Assembly (NCBI GenBank): GCA_045590195.1
Contig: JAZNQN010000051.1
Span: 1 to 47,855, forward strand
Direction: 5' to 3'
Length of the DNA: 47,855 nt
DNA from: JAZNQN01 sp045590195
GTDB lineage: Bacteria > Bacillota > Clostridia > UMGS1883 > UMGS1540
The notes beneath the pieces were generated by a model. It had not been told where the DNA came from, did no database searches, and worked only from the letters and a program-made list of their open reading frames with translations. A program made the translations under genes and the position numbers. This document shows, piece after piece, positions 25,088 through 32,232 of the stretch (within the stretch, counting starts at the first letter, position 1; each line of letters begins with the position of its first letter).

Positions 25088-25258
25088 TTATTTTCTTTTG
25101 TTTACTTCGTTTGTAAAGTATTCCAATACCTCGTGGCCAAAACAGGTAAGATAATGCTCACACTCGCCACAATAACAATCTATAATTTCCCCATTTTCGT
25201 CAATATGCTCCCCATCGCGCAAACAATCTTTTCCGTCCTTTGAAGGATTTATATTCAT
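25088..25258 (-). CDS. Small Cys-rich protein (56 aa)
   Basis: The protein starts MNINPSKDGKDCLRDGEHID and contains DCYCGECEHYLTCFGH, a dense C-x-C-x2-C pattern with two His, likely binding zinc or an iron-sulphur cluster. GGAGGTG precedes the ATG at 25258; the longer frame runs through the promoter. It is transcribed divergently from the ribbon-helix-helix gene. No family was recognised. Confidence 0.65.
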   Translation of the reverse strand: MNINPSKDGKDCLRDGEHIDENGEIIDCYCGECEHYLTCFGHEVLEYFTNEVNKRK

Positions 25259-25278
25259 ATTTTCACCTCCGCATATAT

Positions 25279-25307
25279 ATAATAGCACAAAAAAACAATA
25301 TAGGCAA
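25279..25307 (-). promoter_or_regulatory. Promoter of the Cys-rich gene
   Basis: TTGCCT (25302-25307), 17 bp, TATTAT (25279-25284), minus strand. Confidence 0.6.
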
Positions 25308-25369
25308 TACATTTGTTATGTGTACGCAATTTTTTGTTTAAAATATAATTGTATTGCAGAGGTGATTAT

Positions 25370-25543
25370 ATGAGAAAATTTAAAATACCTTCAATTCCAC
25401 CAACAACAAACAAATGCATCCGCTTTCCCAATGACATTATTGAAAATGTTGAGAAAGCCATTACAGGAAAAGACTGTACTTTTTCTGCATTTGTTGTTGA
25501 GGCGGTAAGGGTTGCCCTTGAAAATATTGAAGAAGATAACTAA
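25370..25543 (+). CDS. Small ribbon-helix-helix protein (YlcI/YnfO-like)
   Basis: A 57-residue protein. One strand (NKCIRFPNDIIENVEKAI) and two helices (DCTFSAFVVEAVRVALENI) match an Arc/CopG fold, which binds DNA as a dimer through paired strands. AGAGGTG lies 6 nt before the ATG; a longer frame from 25349 has no site. It may control the divergent Cys-rich gene, but no operator was identified. Confidence 0.7.
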   Translation: MRKFKIPSIPPTTNKCIRFPNDIIENVEKAITGKDCTFSAFVVEAVRVALENIEEDN

Positions 25544-25545
25544 AA

Positions 25546-25571
25546 AAGGTGCGGAAAAGCCGCACCTTAAT
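25546..25571. terminator. Bidirectional terminator
   Basis: AAGGTGCGG and CCGCACCTT pair around AAAAG, between two convergent genes. Confidence 0.85.
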
Positions 25572-25573
25572 TA

Positions 25574-28435
25574 TTAAATGTCTTCGTCTAAAATCGAGCA
25601 AATATCGCCAAGCTCATTGTCCCAAATCATAATTTTAACATGATCTGCGCTTTCGTCGAAATTGTCAAACCATAAATCGTAGTTCTCTGTAATATCCTTT
25701 TCCCATTTCTGGAAAGAAGTTAATTTTTCATTTTTGAAGCACGCAGCATAAATGTTTGCACCATAAACTGCTTCTTCGCAAAAAATCATTATTTCGCCTG
25801 TTGCGGCATCAAATTCCGCATAAACAGGGTCGTCTGCAATTTGTACGGCGTATTCCCATTTTTCGGTTTTGTTGCCTGCCATATCTTCAAACCACAAAAC
25901 AAGTTTTGCCGCCTTGGAATAATCATATCCTTCATTCAAGAACCCAATTTGTGTTTCGGTTACATATTCATTTACCGTTTGATATGGAATATAGCCGATT
26001 AATTCATTTCCATTAGCATCGTAAAGCATATAGCGAATATTCGCTTTTTCATTCACGCTGAACTCAACAGGCACGCTTATTTGTCCATACTCATCAATCT
26101 TAAGCTTTGTATTAACACTTATAATTTCAGCTTCAGGCGCCACAGAATCCACAAATATGCTAACCTTTCGAACCGCGCTTTCAACCCCGTCGGAGGTTTT
26201 AAATTTTGCGTAAACCGTAACTTTTCCCTGATTTGCACCAAGATTATAAAGTACGCCTTCTTCAATTGCCTTGTAGCTTGCCGAAGCAAGAGCCGCCTCG
26301 CTGGAGGCTAATTTGTAATAAGCATATTTCGATTTTGGAAGGTTTAAAACTTCGCAATTTCTGTTTGTGGCCGCTCTCTGGAAACCGAAAGAATCATCAA
26401 GCTTAAAGTTTCCAACGCCATTATATGCGTCAATGTAAATACAATCTGCCCATTCTCCGCCTACCTCAACATTAAATTCTTTATCAGAGCCACCATAATT
26501 GGTCTCATAATAACAAAGTGTATTTATAGCGTTTAAATCGCTTTTTCTGAACTTTGCCGAGGTAGCAGTGTTTGAATAAGAATTAACCGCTTTACCTGTT
26601 TTTGATACATCATCATATGCACACAATGTAACAGTTTGTGCCGTAGTGAAGCCTTCTGTAAAAATTTCAACATCGCTGCCTGTCTTGTTAATTGCGTTGT
26701 AAATAAATGGTGCATAGCAATATGAAAGGTAATTAATATTCATATTCCACTCATATGATGGAACAACCAGTTCAGAGCCGTTATACATTCTTAAAAATGC
26801 ACCATCATCTATTTCTTCATTTATTTTAACCACAAAGTATTTTTCTTCGCCCGAAGTAAATAAACTGCGATGAAAAGTTAAAGCTTTTTCTGTTCCATTA
26901 TCATATTCCAGTTTGTATGTAAGGTTTGCGGGGTTTAAATTTTCTGATTCAATACAGCATTCTATATATGTTGTATCGCCATTATATACGGCTCTGCCCG
27001 CATACTGCCAAACAGCTGCACTTGAGCCTGCAATAACATTTAATGCTCTGGTAGAAACCAAATTTCCGTAAGTAGCCTTTAAAGTGTATTCCCCTGCTGT
27101 GAGAGTTTTTGTAACAGTCATACTGTAAGAGCTGCCTTCAAGGCCCTGAGAGGTTGCAACAACCTGGCCGCTTTCATTTATAAGATTAACGCTTATATTA
27201 TTGCGGTCGCTGATATTGTAGCTGTCAACATAAGCATAAAACTTTGTTGTGTTTGCCGGCAACGATTGTAAATATTCCCCATTACTGTCATAAATATTTC
27301 CTACAACAATTTTAGCATCGGAAATAACTTCAACATCTAACGCTCTCATAGAATATCCGTCTTTAAAAACCATCATATATTTATGGTTTTTGTTAAGTGC
27401 CGAATTTATGCTCACATAGCCTTCAAACTCGCCATATTGCGAAAGAAAATTTATTTCGCTTAGTGTGCTTACTTTTGTGCCTGTTGTAGCATCAAAAAGA
27501 TAAACATCTATTTTGCTTTTTTCGCTCTCGCTGTATGTAGCATAGCCAAAGCCCTTCTGCCAAAGGCCAAAGTGTGCCTCTGTAGCATTTACCGCAAGAA
27601 CTTCTTCACAATAAACACCCTCGTTTAAAATCTCTCCGCCATCGGTTTCTATAAAGTCATAAAGCTGCCTGCTGCACATTAAATAATCCCAATTATTATA
27701 GTTTTCCTCGGTGGTTCCTTTTTCGCATATGTAAATGGTATTGCTTATATCAAAATAAACATCTATACCGAATGACACCTCAAATGATTTGTCAGCCAAT
27801 ATTTTAACATCCTGCTTTGCTAATGTTCCTTCATAATCATTTTCATAAAAAACGGTAAGCTCTTCTCCGGCCTCAACATTTGCCATATAAACTTTCAAAG
27901 CATTGCTATTATAGTCCATAACCTCAATATCTTTTATGGCATACCAGTCATCCGCCCATTGTGATTCGCCATCTGGTGCTTCAATGGTATATTTACCTGT
28001 GTAATTAAGTTCTATAAAATAATCGGTATATGTTTCAATATTTCCCACAACCTGCATCTGGTAAACAAGAGCCCAATCCTTATAGTAAACGCCTGTTTGC
28101 TTTGCTATAAGTGTACCGTTTTCATCTTTTACTGAAAGGGTAAGCTTTTGCCTGAAATCTACCAGGTCGCCATTAAGTGTAATTTCAATTGTTTCGCTGT
28201 CCAGGAAAAAATCTTGCGAGTAAATCTCACTGATATAAACTGTTTCCTCAGAGCTTGCAAACAAATCGGCCATAGGTTCGTTTTCTGCTTTTGTTCCCAT
28301 ATAAAAGCCGTTTTCGTTTCTTAAGATTTTAACAGTTTTAACCTGCGCGGCATTGTTTTCCTCAGCCAAAGCGGGTGTAAACATTGTTAAAACCATTAAA
28401 GCAGACAAAAGTACTGCAAAAATTCTTTTTTTCAT
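25574..28435 (-). CDS. Large secreted protein with repeated beta-sandwich domains
   Basis: The 953-residue protein has a clear signal peptide (RIFAVLLSALMVLTMFTPALA). It is almost all beta, with Ig-like segments (YTLKATYGNLVSTRALNVIA, VSIFVDSVAPEAEIISVN). Its C-terminal domain ends HVKIMIWDNELGDICSILDE, a module seen at the ends of many clostridial surface proteins, often beside S-layer-homology repeats. No SLH, sortase or catalytic motif is visible. It may be a surface or extracellular binding protein. It is probably a separate transcript from the rplT operon, which ends in a terminator. Confidence 0.75.
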   Translation of the reverse strand: MKKRIFAVLLSALMVLTMFTPALAEENNAAQVKTVKILRNENGFYMGTKAENEPMADLFASSEETVYISEIYSQDFFLDSETIEITLNGDLVDFRQKLTLSVKDENGTLIAKQTGVYYKDWALVYQMQVVGNIETYTDYFIELNYTGKYTIEAPDGESQWADDWYAIKDIEVMDYNSNALKVYMANVEAGEELTVFYENDYEGTLAKQDVKILADKSFEVSFGIDVYFDISNTIYICEKGTTEENYNNWDYLMCSRQLYDFIETDGGEILNEGVYCEEVLAVNATEAHFGLWQKGFGYATYSESEKSKIDVYLFDATTGTKVSTLSEINFLSQYGEFEGYVSINSALNKNHKYMMVFKDGYSMRALDVEVISDAKIVVGNIYDSNGEYLQSLPANTTKFYAYVDSYNISDRNNISVNLINESGQVVATSQGLEGSSYSMTVTKTLTAGEYTLKATYGNLVSTRALNVIAGSSAAVWQYAGRAVYNGDTTYIECCIESENLNPANLTYKLEYDNGTEKALTFHRSLFTSGEEKYFVVKINEEIDDGAFLRMYNGSELVVPSYEWNMNINYLSYCYAPFIYNAINKTGSDVEIFTEGFTTAQTVTLCAYDDVSKTGKAVNSYSNTATSAKFRKSDLNAINTLCYYETNYGGSDKEFNVEVGGEWADCIYIDAYNGVGNFKLDDSFGFQRAATNRNCEVLNLPKSKYAYYKLASSEAALASASYKAIEEGVLYNLGANQGKVTVYAKFKTSDGVESAVRKVSIFVDSVAPEAEIISVNTKLKIDEYGQISVPVEFSVNEKANIRYMLYDANGNELIGYIPYQTVNEYVTETQIGFLNEGYDYSKAAKLVLWFEDMAGNKTEKWEYAVQIADDPVYAEFDAATGEIMIFCEEAVYGANIYAACFKNEKLTSFQKWEKDITENYDLWFDNFDESADHVKIMIWDNELGDICSILDEDI

Positions 28436-28472
28436 AATAACATTCCTTTCCGCACACCAAATTTTTCAAAAC

Positions 28473-28508
28473 AAAAACCTCTCAATCCGGTAGACTTAAG
28501 AGGTTTTT
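28473..28508 (-). terminator. Terminator of the infC-rpmI-rplT operon, CCTCTC family
   Basis: AAAAACCTCT and AGAGGTTTTT pair around CAATCCGGTAGACTTA. Confidence 0.8.
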
Positions 28509-28518
28509 ACAATTATGC

Positions 28519-28872
28519 TTATAAAGCAGCTTTTGCTTTTTCAACTAAAGCTGTAAATGCTGCAGGGTCTGCAATAGCAATTTCAGAAAGCATTTTTCTG
28601 TTGATATCAATATTAGCTTTTTTAAGACCATTCATAAATCTTGAATAGTTAATATCGTTCATTTTGCAAGCAGCACTGATACGAGTAATCCAGAGTCTTC
28701 TGAAATCTCTCTTTTTCTGTTTTCTGCCAACATATGCATAAACCAAGGATTTCATAACTGCCTGATTAGCAATACGGAAGTTTGTGGACTTAGCGCCCCT
28801 GAAACCCTTTGCAAGTTTTAAAATTTTGTTTCTTCTTTTTCTGGTGTTCATAGCACCTTTAACACGAGCCAT
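28519..28872 (-). CDS. rplT: 50S ribosomal protein L20
   Basis: The 117-residue basic protein is full length. Family features are an N-terminal RNA-binding extension (MARVKGAMNTRKRRNKILKL), the AKGFRGAKS motif and the globular part FRRLWITRISAACKMN. It assembles early on 23S rRNA and in Firmicutes represses its own operon through the leader. It lies 13 bp after rpmI. Confidence 0.98.
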   Translation of the reverse strand: MARVKGAMNTRKRRNKILKLAKGFRGAKSTNFRIANQAVMKSLVYAYVGRKQKKRDFRRLWITRISAACKMNDINYSRFMNGLKKANIDINRKMLSEIAIADPAAFTALVEKAKAAL

Positions 28873-28885
28873 CTAATTCCCCTCC

Positions 28886-29083
28886 TTATTTGTATGGTAT
28901 CAATCTCTTGATTGTAGCTGCGTTTGGAACGGAAGCGTAAGAAACCTTACGAAGTCTTCTTTTCCTTTTAGTTGTTTTTTTAGTAAGAATATGGCTTTTG
29001 AAAGCTTTACCTCTTTTTACTTTACCATTTTTTGTGAGGCTGAATCTTTTAGCTGCGCCTCTGTGAGTTTTAAGTTTAGGCAA
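28886..29083 (-). CDS. rpmI: 50S ribosomal protein L35
   Basis: A 65-residue basic protein, MPKLKTHRGAAKRFSLTKNG, containing KRKRRLRK and ending KRLIPYK, full length for L35. It is the second gene of infC-rpmI-rplT. GGAGG precedes the ATG. Confidence 0.98.
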   Translation of the reverse strand: MPKLKTHRGAAKRFSLTKNGKVKRGKAFKSHILTKKTTKRKRRLRKVSYASVPNAATIKRLIPYK

Positions 29084-29132
29084 TGTAAACTCCTCCTTAT
29101 CAATTTTTTAATATCTAAATTCGCAAAAGCGA

Positions 29133-29639
29133 TTATTTAGGCGATACAAACATAGTCATAAATCTGCCTTCAAGCTTTGGAGCTTTGTCGATATTTGCAA
29201 CTTCGCGAACGCCGTCGGCAAATTTTTGTAAAATCGCTTCGCCAAGAGCAGCATGCTGAACTTCTCTTCCTCTGAAGCGGATGGTAACTTTAACTTTGTC
29301 ACCTTTTGAAAGGAACTTAAGCGCATGGTTAAGTTTGGTGTTAAAATCGTGGTCATCAATAGTTGGCGAAAGCCTAACCTCTTTGGTATCAACAACCTTC
29401 TGATTTTTTCTGGCTTCTTTTTCTTTTTTAGCCTGTTCAAATTTAAATTTGCCGTAGTCCATAATGCGGCAAACAGGCGGTTCAGCCTTAGGGGCAATTT
29501 TAACAAGGTCTAAATTTTTAGCATAAGCCATGCTCTGCGCTTCTTTTGCGGAAACTATTCCAAGCTGTGATCCGTCACTGTCAATGAGCCTTACTTCCTT
29601 ATCGCGGATTTCCTCATTGATCATCATTTCTTTACCTAT
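29133..29639 (-). CDS. infC: Translation initiation factor IF-3, probable AUA start codon
   Basis: The 168-residue protein has the IF-3 N-domain (INEEIRDKEVRLIDSDGSQL), linker (PPVCRIMDYGKFKFEQAKKE) and C-domain (VRLSPTIDDHDFNTKL). The strong GGGAGGTG site lies 7 nt before ATA at 29637-29639. ATA-Gly-Lys-Glu-Met-Met-INEE aligns residue for residue with the B. subtilis start (MSKDFIINEQ as I recall it). The first ATG is 12 nt further on, at 29627, with a poorer AGGT site. infC genes are known for rare start codons, through which IF-3 limits its own synthesis. If the ATG is used, the product is 164 residues. Confidence 0.93.
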   Translation of the reverse strand: MGKEMMINEEIRDKEVRLIDSDGSQLGIVSAKEAQSMAYAKNLDLVKIAPKAEPPVCRIMDYGKFKFEQAKKEKEARKNQKVVDTKEVRLSPTIDDHDFNTKLNHALKFLSKGDKVKVTIRFRGREVQHAALGEAILQKFADGVREVANIDKAPKLEGRFMTMFVSPK

Positions 29640-29767
29640 TGTAAAGCACCTCCCAAAATTTTTCTGCACAAAAAAAGTGCAGCCAAAACAAGCAGCACAA
29701 AAAATCTCAAAAGTTTATTTACCGTTTAGCTTTCGCACTACGGTGAGAGCTCTCACTCTGCTTGTTC
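29640..29767 (-). promoter_or_regulatory. infC operon leader with long-range stem (L20-leader candidate)
   Basis: The leader of about 128 nt contains GTGAGAGCTCTCAC, a perfect hairpin. An 8-bp long-range helix forms between ACAAGCAG (29758-29765) and CTGCTTGT (29688-29695), followed by U-rich sequence. A CTGCAC/GTGCAG hairpin lies before the ribosome site. This suits L20-dependent attenuation as known in Firmicutes, but I could not confirm the L20-binding motif. Confidence 0.5.
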
Positions 29768-29773
29768 CTTGAT

Positions 29774-29802
29774 ATTATACTACCACTTTTCCATTTTGTC
29801 AA
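29774..29802 (-). promoter_or_regulatory. SigA promoter of infC operon
   Basis: Perfect TTGACA (29797-29802) and TATAAT (29774-29779), 17-bp spacer, minus strand. Confidence 0.85.
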
Positions 29803-29818
29803 CACTTTTTTAAAATTA

Positions 29819-29944
29819 ATTGCAAATAAATTTGCATGAATTTTTTCTCGTTCCGAAGGAACATATCGAGTTTACAACGTAAACATATCGAGCCGCAAGG
29901 CATATCGAGCGCGAAGCGCATATCGAGTTGCCGAAGGCAATTCA
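29819..29944. repeat. Hairpin array C (ATATCGA linker) at the XRE gene stop
   Basis: Units in order: TGCAAAT-AA-ATTTGCA, GTTCC-GAA-GGAAC, GTTTAC-AAC-GTAAAC, GCC-GCAA-GGC, GCGC-GAA-GCGC, GTTGCC-GAA-GGCAA. Four ATATCGA linkers join the middle units. The outer edges carry TGAATT (left) and TTCATTA (right), the latter including the XRE stop codon, so both linker types occur in one array. Confidence 0.88.
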
Positions 29945-30160
29945 TTAAATTTTATTTCCGTCATCTAAAATAAAAAATCCTTCAAATTTCGCATTACAAG
30001 CCTTAGCTATTGCCAGTAAATCCTTTTCAGTCAGGTTATCTCTTTTTAGTTTTGCACCAATATTCTGCGCCGAAGTTCTCGGCTCAATTTTTTCTGCCAA
30101 ATCACTTATTGTCATTCCTTTTGCCGCAAGTAACATTTTAACTTTCACAGCCATTCCCAT
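29945..30160 (-). CDS. Small XRE-like HTH regulator (71 aa)
   Basis: A 71-residue protein, MGMAVKVKMLLAAKGMTISD. Its helix-turn-helix (MTISDLAEKIEPRTSAQNIG) and flanking helices fit the Cro/XRE class, though the recognition helix region is slightly longer than usual. The Lys-rich N-terminus and C-terminal hydrophobic strand (FEGFFILDDGN) match a group of small clostridial regulators. AAAGGGGGA precedes the ATG. Array C starts at its stop codon. No operator was found. Confidence 0.75.
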   Translation of the reverse strand: MGMAVKVKMLLAAKGMTISDLAEKIEPRTSAQNIGAKLKRDNLTEKDLLAIAKACNAKFEGFFILDDGNKI

Positions 30161-30310
30161 AAAATATATCCCCCTTTGTTATTATTATAAACTATAATAT
30201 TTATAAAATCAAATAAAAAATTTATAAAACAAATAAAATAAGTCTCTGTATTAGATAAGTATTGGTATGCATAAATGACCTTTTTATGAATACATAATAG
30301 AAAATGAGAG

Positions 30311-30338
30311 GGAGCAAGGTGTATTTCAACCTTGCTCC
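30311..30338 (-). terminator. Strong hairpin after the GrpB gene
   Basis: GGAGCAAGGT and ACCTTGCTCC pair around 8 nt. On the minus strand CTCTCATTTTC follows. Confidence 0.6.
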
Positions 30339-30357
30339 GATACAGATATTTAGTTCA

Positions 30358-30377
30358 ACAAATTGGAATTCGTCAGT
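30358..30377. repeat. Palindromic 3' tag, copy 1 (GrpB stop)
   Basis: ACAAATTGGAATTCGTCAGT includes the GrpB stop codon. It is 19/20 identical to 30945-30964. Confidence 0.75.
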
Positions 30378-30933
30378 ATCTATTCCCATACAGCATTCTT
30401 GCTTCTTTGGTATATTTATTTACAAGTTCAGTTTTAGCATTTGTATAAGCATCTCTGTTATACTCGTATTGCTTCCATAACTTCAATTTTAATTCTTCAT
30501 ATTCCTTTGCCACATTTGGTTGCTCGATGAGATAATCTCTGAAATACAATTCATTGTTATCACCTACATATCTCAAATGTAAATGGAATACCCGTTCAGC
30601 AAAACCGTTCTCTGTATATCCTTTATTAAAAGACAATCCCTTATCACTTTGCGACATACAAATATAGCCACTGTTGATAATCAAGTCTTTATAGTCAAGT
30701 AAATTACTCTCTTTTGGAACTTCCACAAGAATATCAATGATTGGTTTCGCCCAAATAGAAGAAACCGCAGTGCTTCCTATATGACTTATTCTTTCGACTT
30801 GAGAAAGAACGCTTTTTAACAGACATTCTTCTTCAAGATACCATTCTCTCCAGCAATCTTGATGTTCTTTTAAGAAAATCGGAAATAACTTCCACAGTTC
30901 TTCTAAACTCATTTCAGATAATTTCTTTCTCAT
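30373..30933 (-). CDS. GrpB family nucleotidyltransferase-like protein
   Basis: The 186-residue protein has the GrpB/UPF0157 signature: RISHIGSTAVSSIWAKPIID with I-D-I-L-V, FHLHLRYVGDN and LYFRDYLIEQPNVAKEYEEL. Members share the nucleotidyltransferase beta fold; biochemical function is poorly defined, possibly CoA- or antibiotic-related transfer. I chose the ATG at 30933 because AGGTG precedes it at good distance; the frame extends to a GTG at 30942. It lies in the TIR cassette with the methyltransferase gene, and both stop codons carry the same tag. Confidence 0.88.
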   Translation of the reverse strand: MRKKLSEMSLEELWKLFPIFLKEHQDCWREWYLEEECLLKSVLSQVERISHIGSTAVSSIWAKPIIDILVEVPKESNLLDYKDLIINSGYICMSQSDKGLSFNKGYTENGFAERVFHLHLRYVGDNNELYFRDYLIEQPNVAKEYEELKLKLWKQYEYNRDAYTNAKTELVNKYTKEARMLYGNRY

Positions 30934-30944
30934 TATTCGCACCT

Positions 30945-30964
30945 ACAAATTGGAATTTGTCAGT
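30945..30964. repeat. Palindromic 3' tag, copy 2 (methyltransferase stop)
   Basis: ACAAATTGGAATTTGTCAGT; the first 16 bases are a perfect palindrome (ACAAATTG/GAATTTGT with GG centre). It begins at the methyltransferase stop and ends just before the GrpB ribosome site. Confidence 0.75.
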
Positions 30965-31614
30965 TATTTAACTGCCTTAACGGTGTATGTTGCTCCCCAA
31001 TGGTTCAAAACCTCGACATTGGAAAAACCTGCTTCAAGTAATGCTTCAATCTCGTGTTTCACAGTGAGGGGTGTATCATAATGGTAAAACTCGTCATCGG
31101 TAATACCTTGTTCTGTTTTTAAGGCAATCAAGTTTTGACGATGCATCTCTTCTTCGTCATCTGACAAGGAGAAGTAATCCGTCAGTATAAAGTAACCGTT
31201 TTCTTTCAGTGCAGTATGAAGTTTAGCATATAGGGGAATTTTCTCCTCTTTTGTAAAATGATGCAGACTTTCAACAGACACAGCGGCATCAAACACATTT
31301 TCACCAAGCGGAACATCAAAATATGAGTCAAGAATCAAGGTTATATTCTTGCCAACGAATTTTCGTTGAAGCTCGGTTAGCATTGCTTGTGAAAGGTCTA
31401 TTCCCGTAACCTTTGCCGAAGAATTAAGCTTATAATATTCTTGCAGTTCCAATCCTGTACCGCAACCCAAATCAAGTATGCAACAGTTTTCAGCGGTCGG
31501 TAATTGCTTTGCCGTAAAAGGATAGAACTCGCTTGCATATTCGATGTTAGTCATCATATGCTCATCATATCCGTCAAGTCTTGCCTCAAAGAAATCACTC
31601 ATTTTTTCAAGCAT
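30964..31614 (-). CDS. Class I SAM-dependent methyltransferase
   Basis: The 216-residue protein has the SAM-binding motif I ILDLGCGTGLELQEY, motif II GIDLSQAMLTELQ, and VFDAAVSVESLHHF. It is a small-molecule or unassigned methyltransferase; the substrate cannot be told. CGGAGG precedes the ATG. It is the first gene of the two-gene cassette. Codon choice is more AT-rich than in the flanking chromosome, which fits transfer. Confidence 0.88.
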   Translation of the reverse strand: MLEKMSDFFEARLDGYDEHMMTNIEYASEFYPFTAKQLPTAENCCILDLGCGTGLELQEYYKLNSSAKVTGIDLSQAMLTELQRKFVGKNITLILDSYFDVPLGENVFDAAVSVESLHHFTKEEKIPLYAKLHTALKENGYFILTDYFSLSDDEEEMHRQNLIALKTEQGITDDEFYHYDTPLTVKHEIEALLEAGFSNVEVLNHWGATYTVKAVK

Positions 31615-31841
31615 ACAAAACCTCCGTTAAATTCTTATTTGTCGAACTCTTTCTATCTATATAGATTGTAAAAAGTTTCAATATCTAACTATATTGTAGC
31701 ATTTTTTTGCCTATTTGTCATCTATTTACGCATAATTATCTTAAAAAATGTATATTTTTTGTTCACCAATACTCATGTAGGACAGAGACTAAAATAATTT
31801 AATTTCACTACTGACAAAATCAACTTTTAAGTTTATAATAT

Positions 31842-31876
31842 AAATAAATATATTTGTCAGACAAACATATTTATTT
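31842..31876. promoter_or_regulatory. 35-bp near-perfect palindrome before a truncated gene start
   Basis: Two 17-bp arms (31842-31858, 31860-31876) around one A match at 16 of 17 positions. GAGGTG and an ATG reading MQQLK then stop follow. It may be a relic operator or hairpin. Confidence 0.5.
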
Positions 31877-31887
31877 TTCGAAAAGAG

Positions 31888-31932
31888 GTGAAAAAATGCA
31901 GCAACTTAAATAAATTATTATTTTGCGGCAAA
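31888..31932. repeat. Copy of the 3' end of the gene at 37139-37441
   Basis: 43 of 45 bases match 37416-37460, including the last codons (MQQLK, stop) and 20 bp beyond. The rest of the gene is absent here. Confidence 0.8.
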
Positions 31933-31935
31933 TAT

Positions 31936-32225
31936 AGTTTTGCCTCTACGAGGTGGCACTTTTGGCGCAAAAGTTACCAAAACGAAGGGGGATTGCGATT
32001 TCCCCCTTCAACCCCTTGAAACGCCCTCGCTGGGGCGTAAAAACATCAACAGCCGCCCTAATATAAGTTTACGGGTTTTGTTTTTAAAAAATTTTCTTTC
32101 TTTGTACCGCCGTATGACAACGCCGAACTTATCGGCTAGTCATACTAACCTCGTGTATCAGCAGCGGAAATTGATATACACGAGGTTTCGGCAGTCAAAA
32201 GAAAATTTTCTAAAAACCTTAGTTT
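31936..32225. repeat. Non-coding element made of nested palindromes
   Basis: Six hairpins occupy the region: CCTC-TAC-GAGG (31943), ACTTTTG-GCG-CAAAAGT (31958), GAAGGGGG/CCCCCTTC (31984-32009), ACGCCC/GGGCGT (32021-32038), GTATGAC/GTCATAC enclosing GCCGA/TCGGC (32112-32145), and AACCTCGTGTATCA with its bulged complement (32147-32187). A T-rich/A-rich inverted pair (about 32073-32105 and 32195-32219) closes the last two. No credible coding frame is present. It resembles a MITE or a structured RNA. Confidence 0.6.
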
Positions 32226-32232
32226 GCAATTT

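Larger units (their letters stand above)
30241..31790. mobile_element. TIR-bounded passenger cassette without transposase (1550 bp)
   Basis: The ends are imperfect terminal inverted repeats, 22 of 27 bases matching including one flanking base: AGTCTCTGT..AGTATTGGT at 30241-30266 and its inverted copy at 31765-31790. AAAATA is repeated directly outside both ends (30235-30240 and 31791-31796), as expected of a 6-bp target duplication, although the area is AT-rich. Inside are a hairpin, a GrpB gene and a methyltransferase gene. No transposase is present, so movement would need help in trans. Confidence 0.65.

Noticed and set aside
29819..29944. CRISPR array
   Set aside because: The constant part is only 7 bp and the variable parts are palindromes; no cas genes are present.
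30241..31790. Integron cassette array
   Set aside because: The tags are only 20 bp, lack attC-type boxes, and no integrase is present; the TIR ends fit a transposon better.
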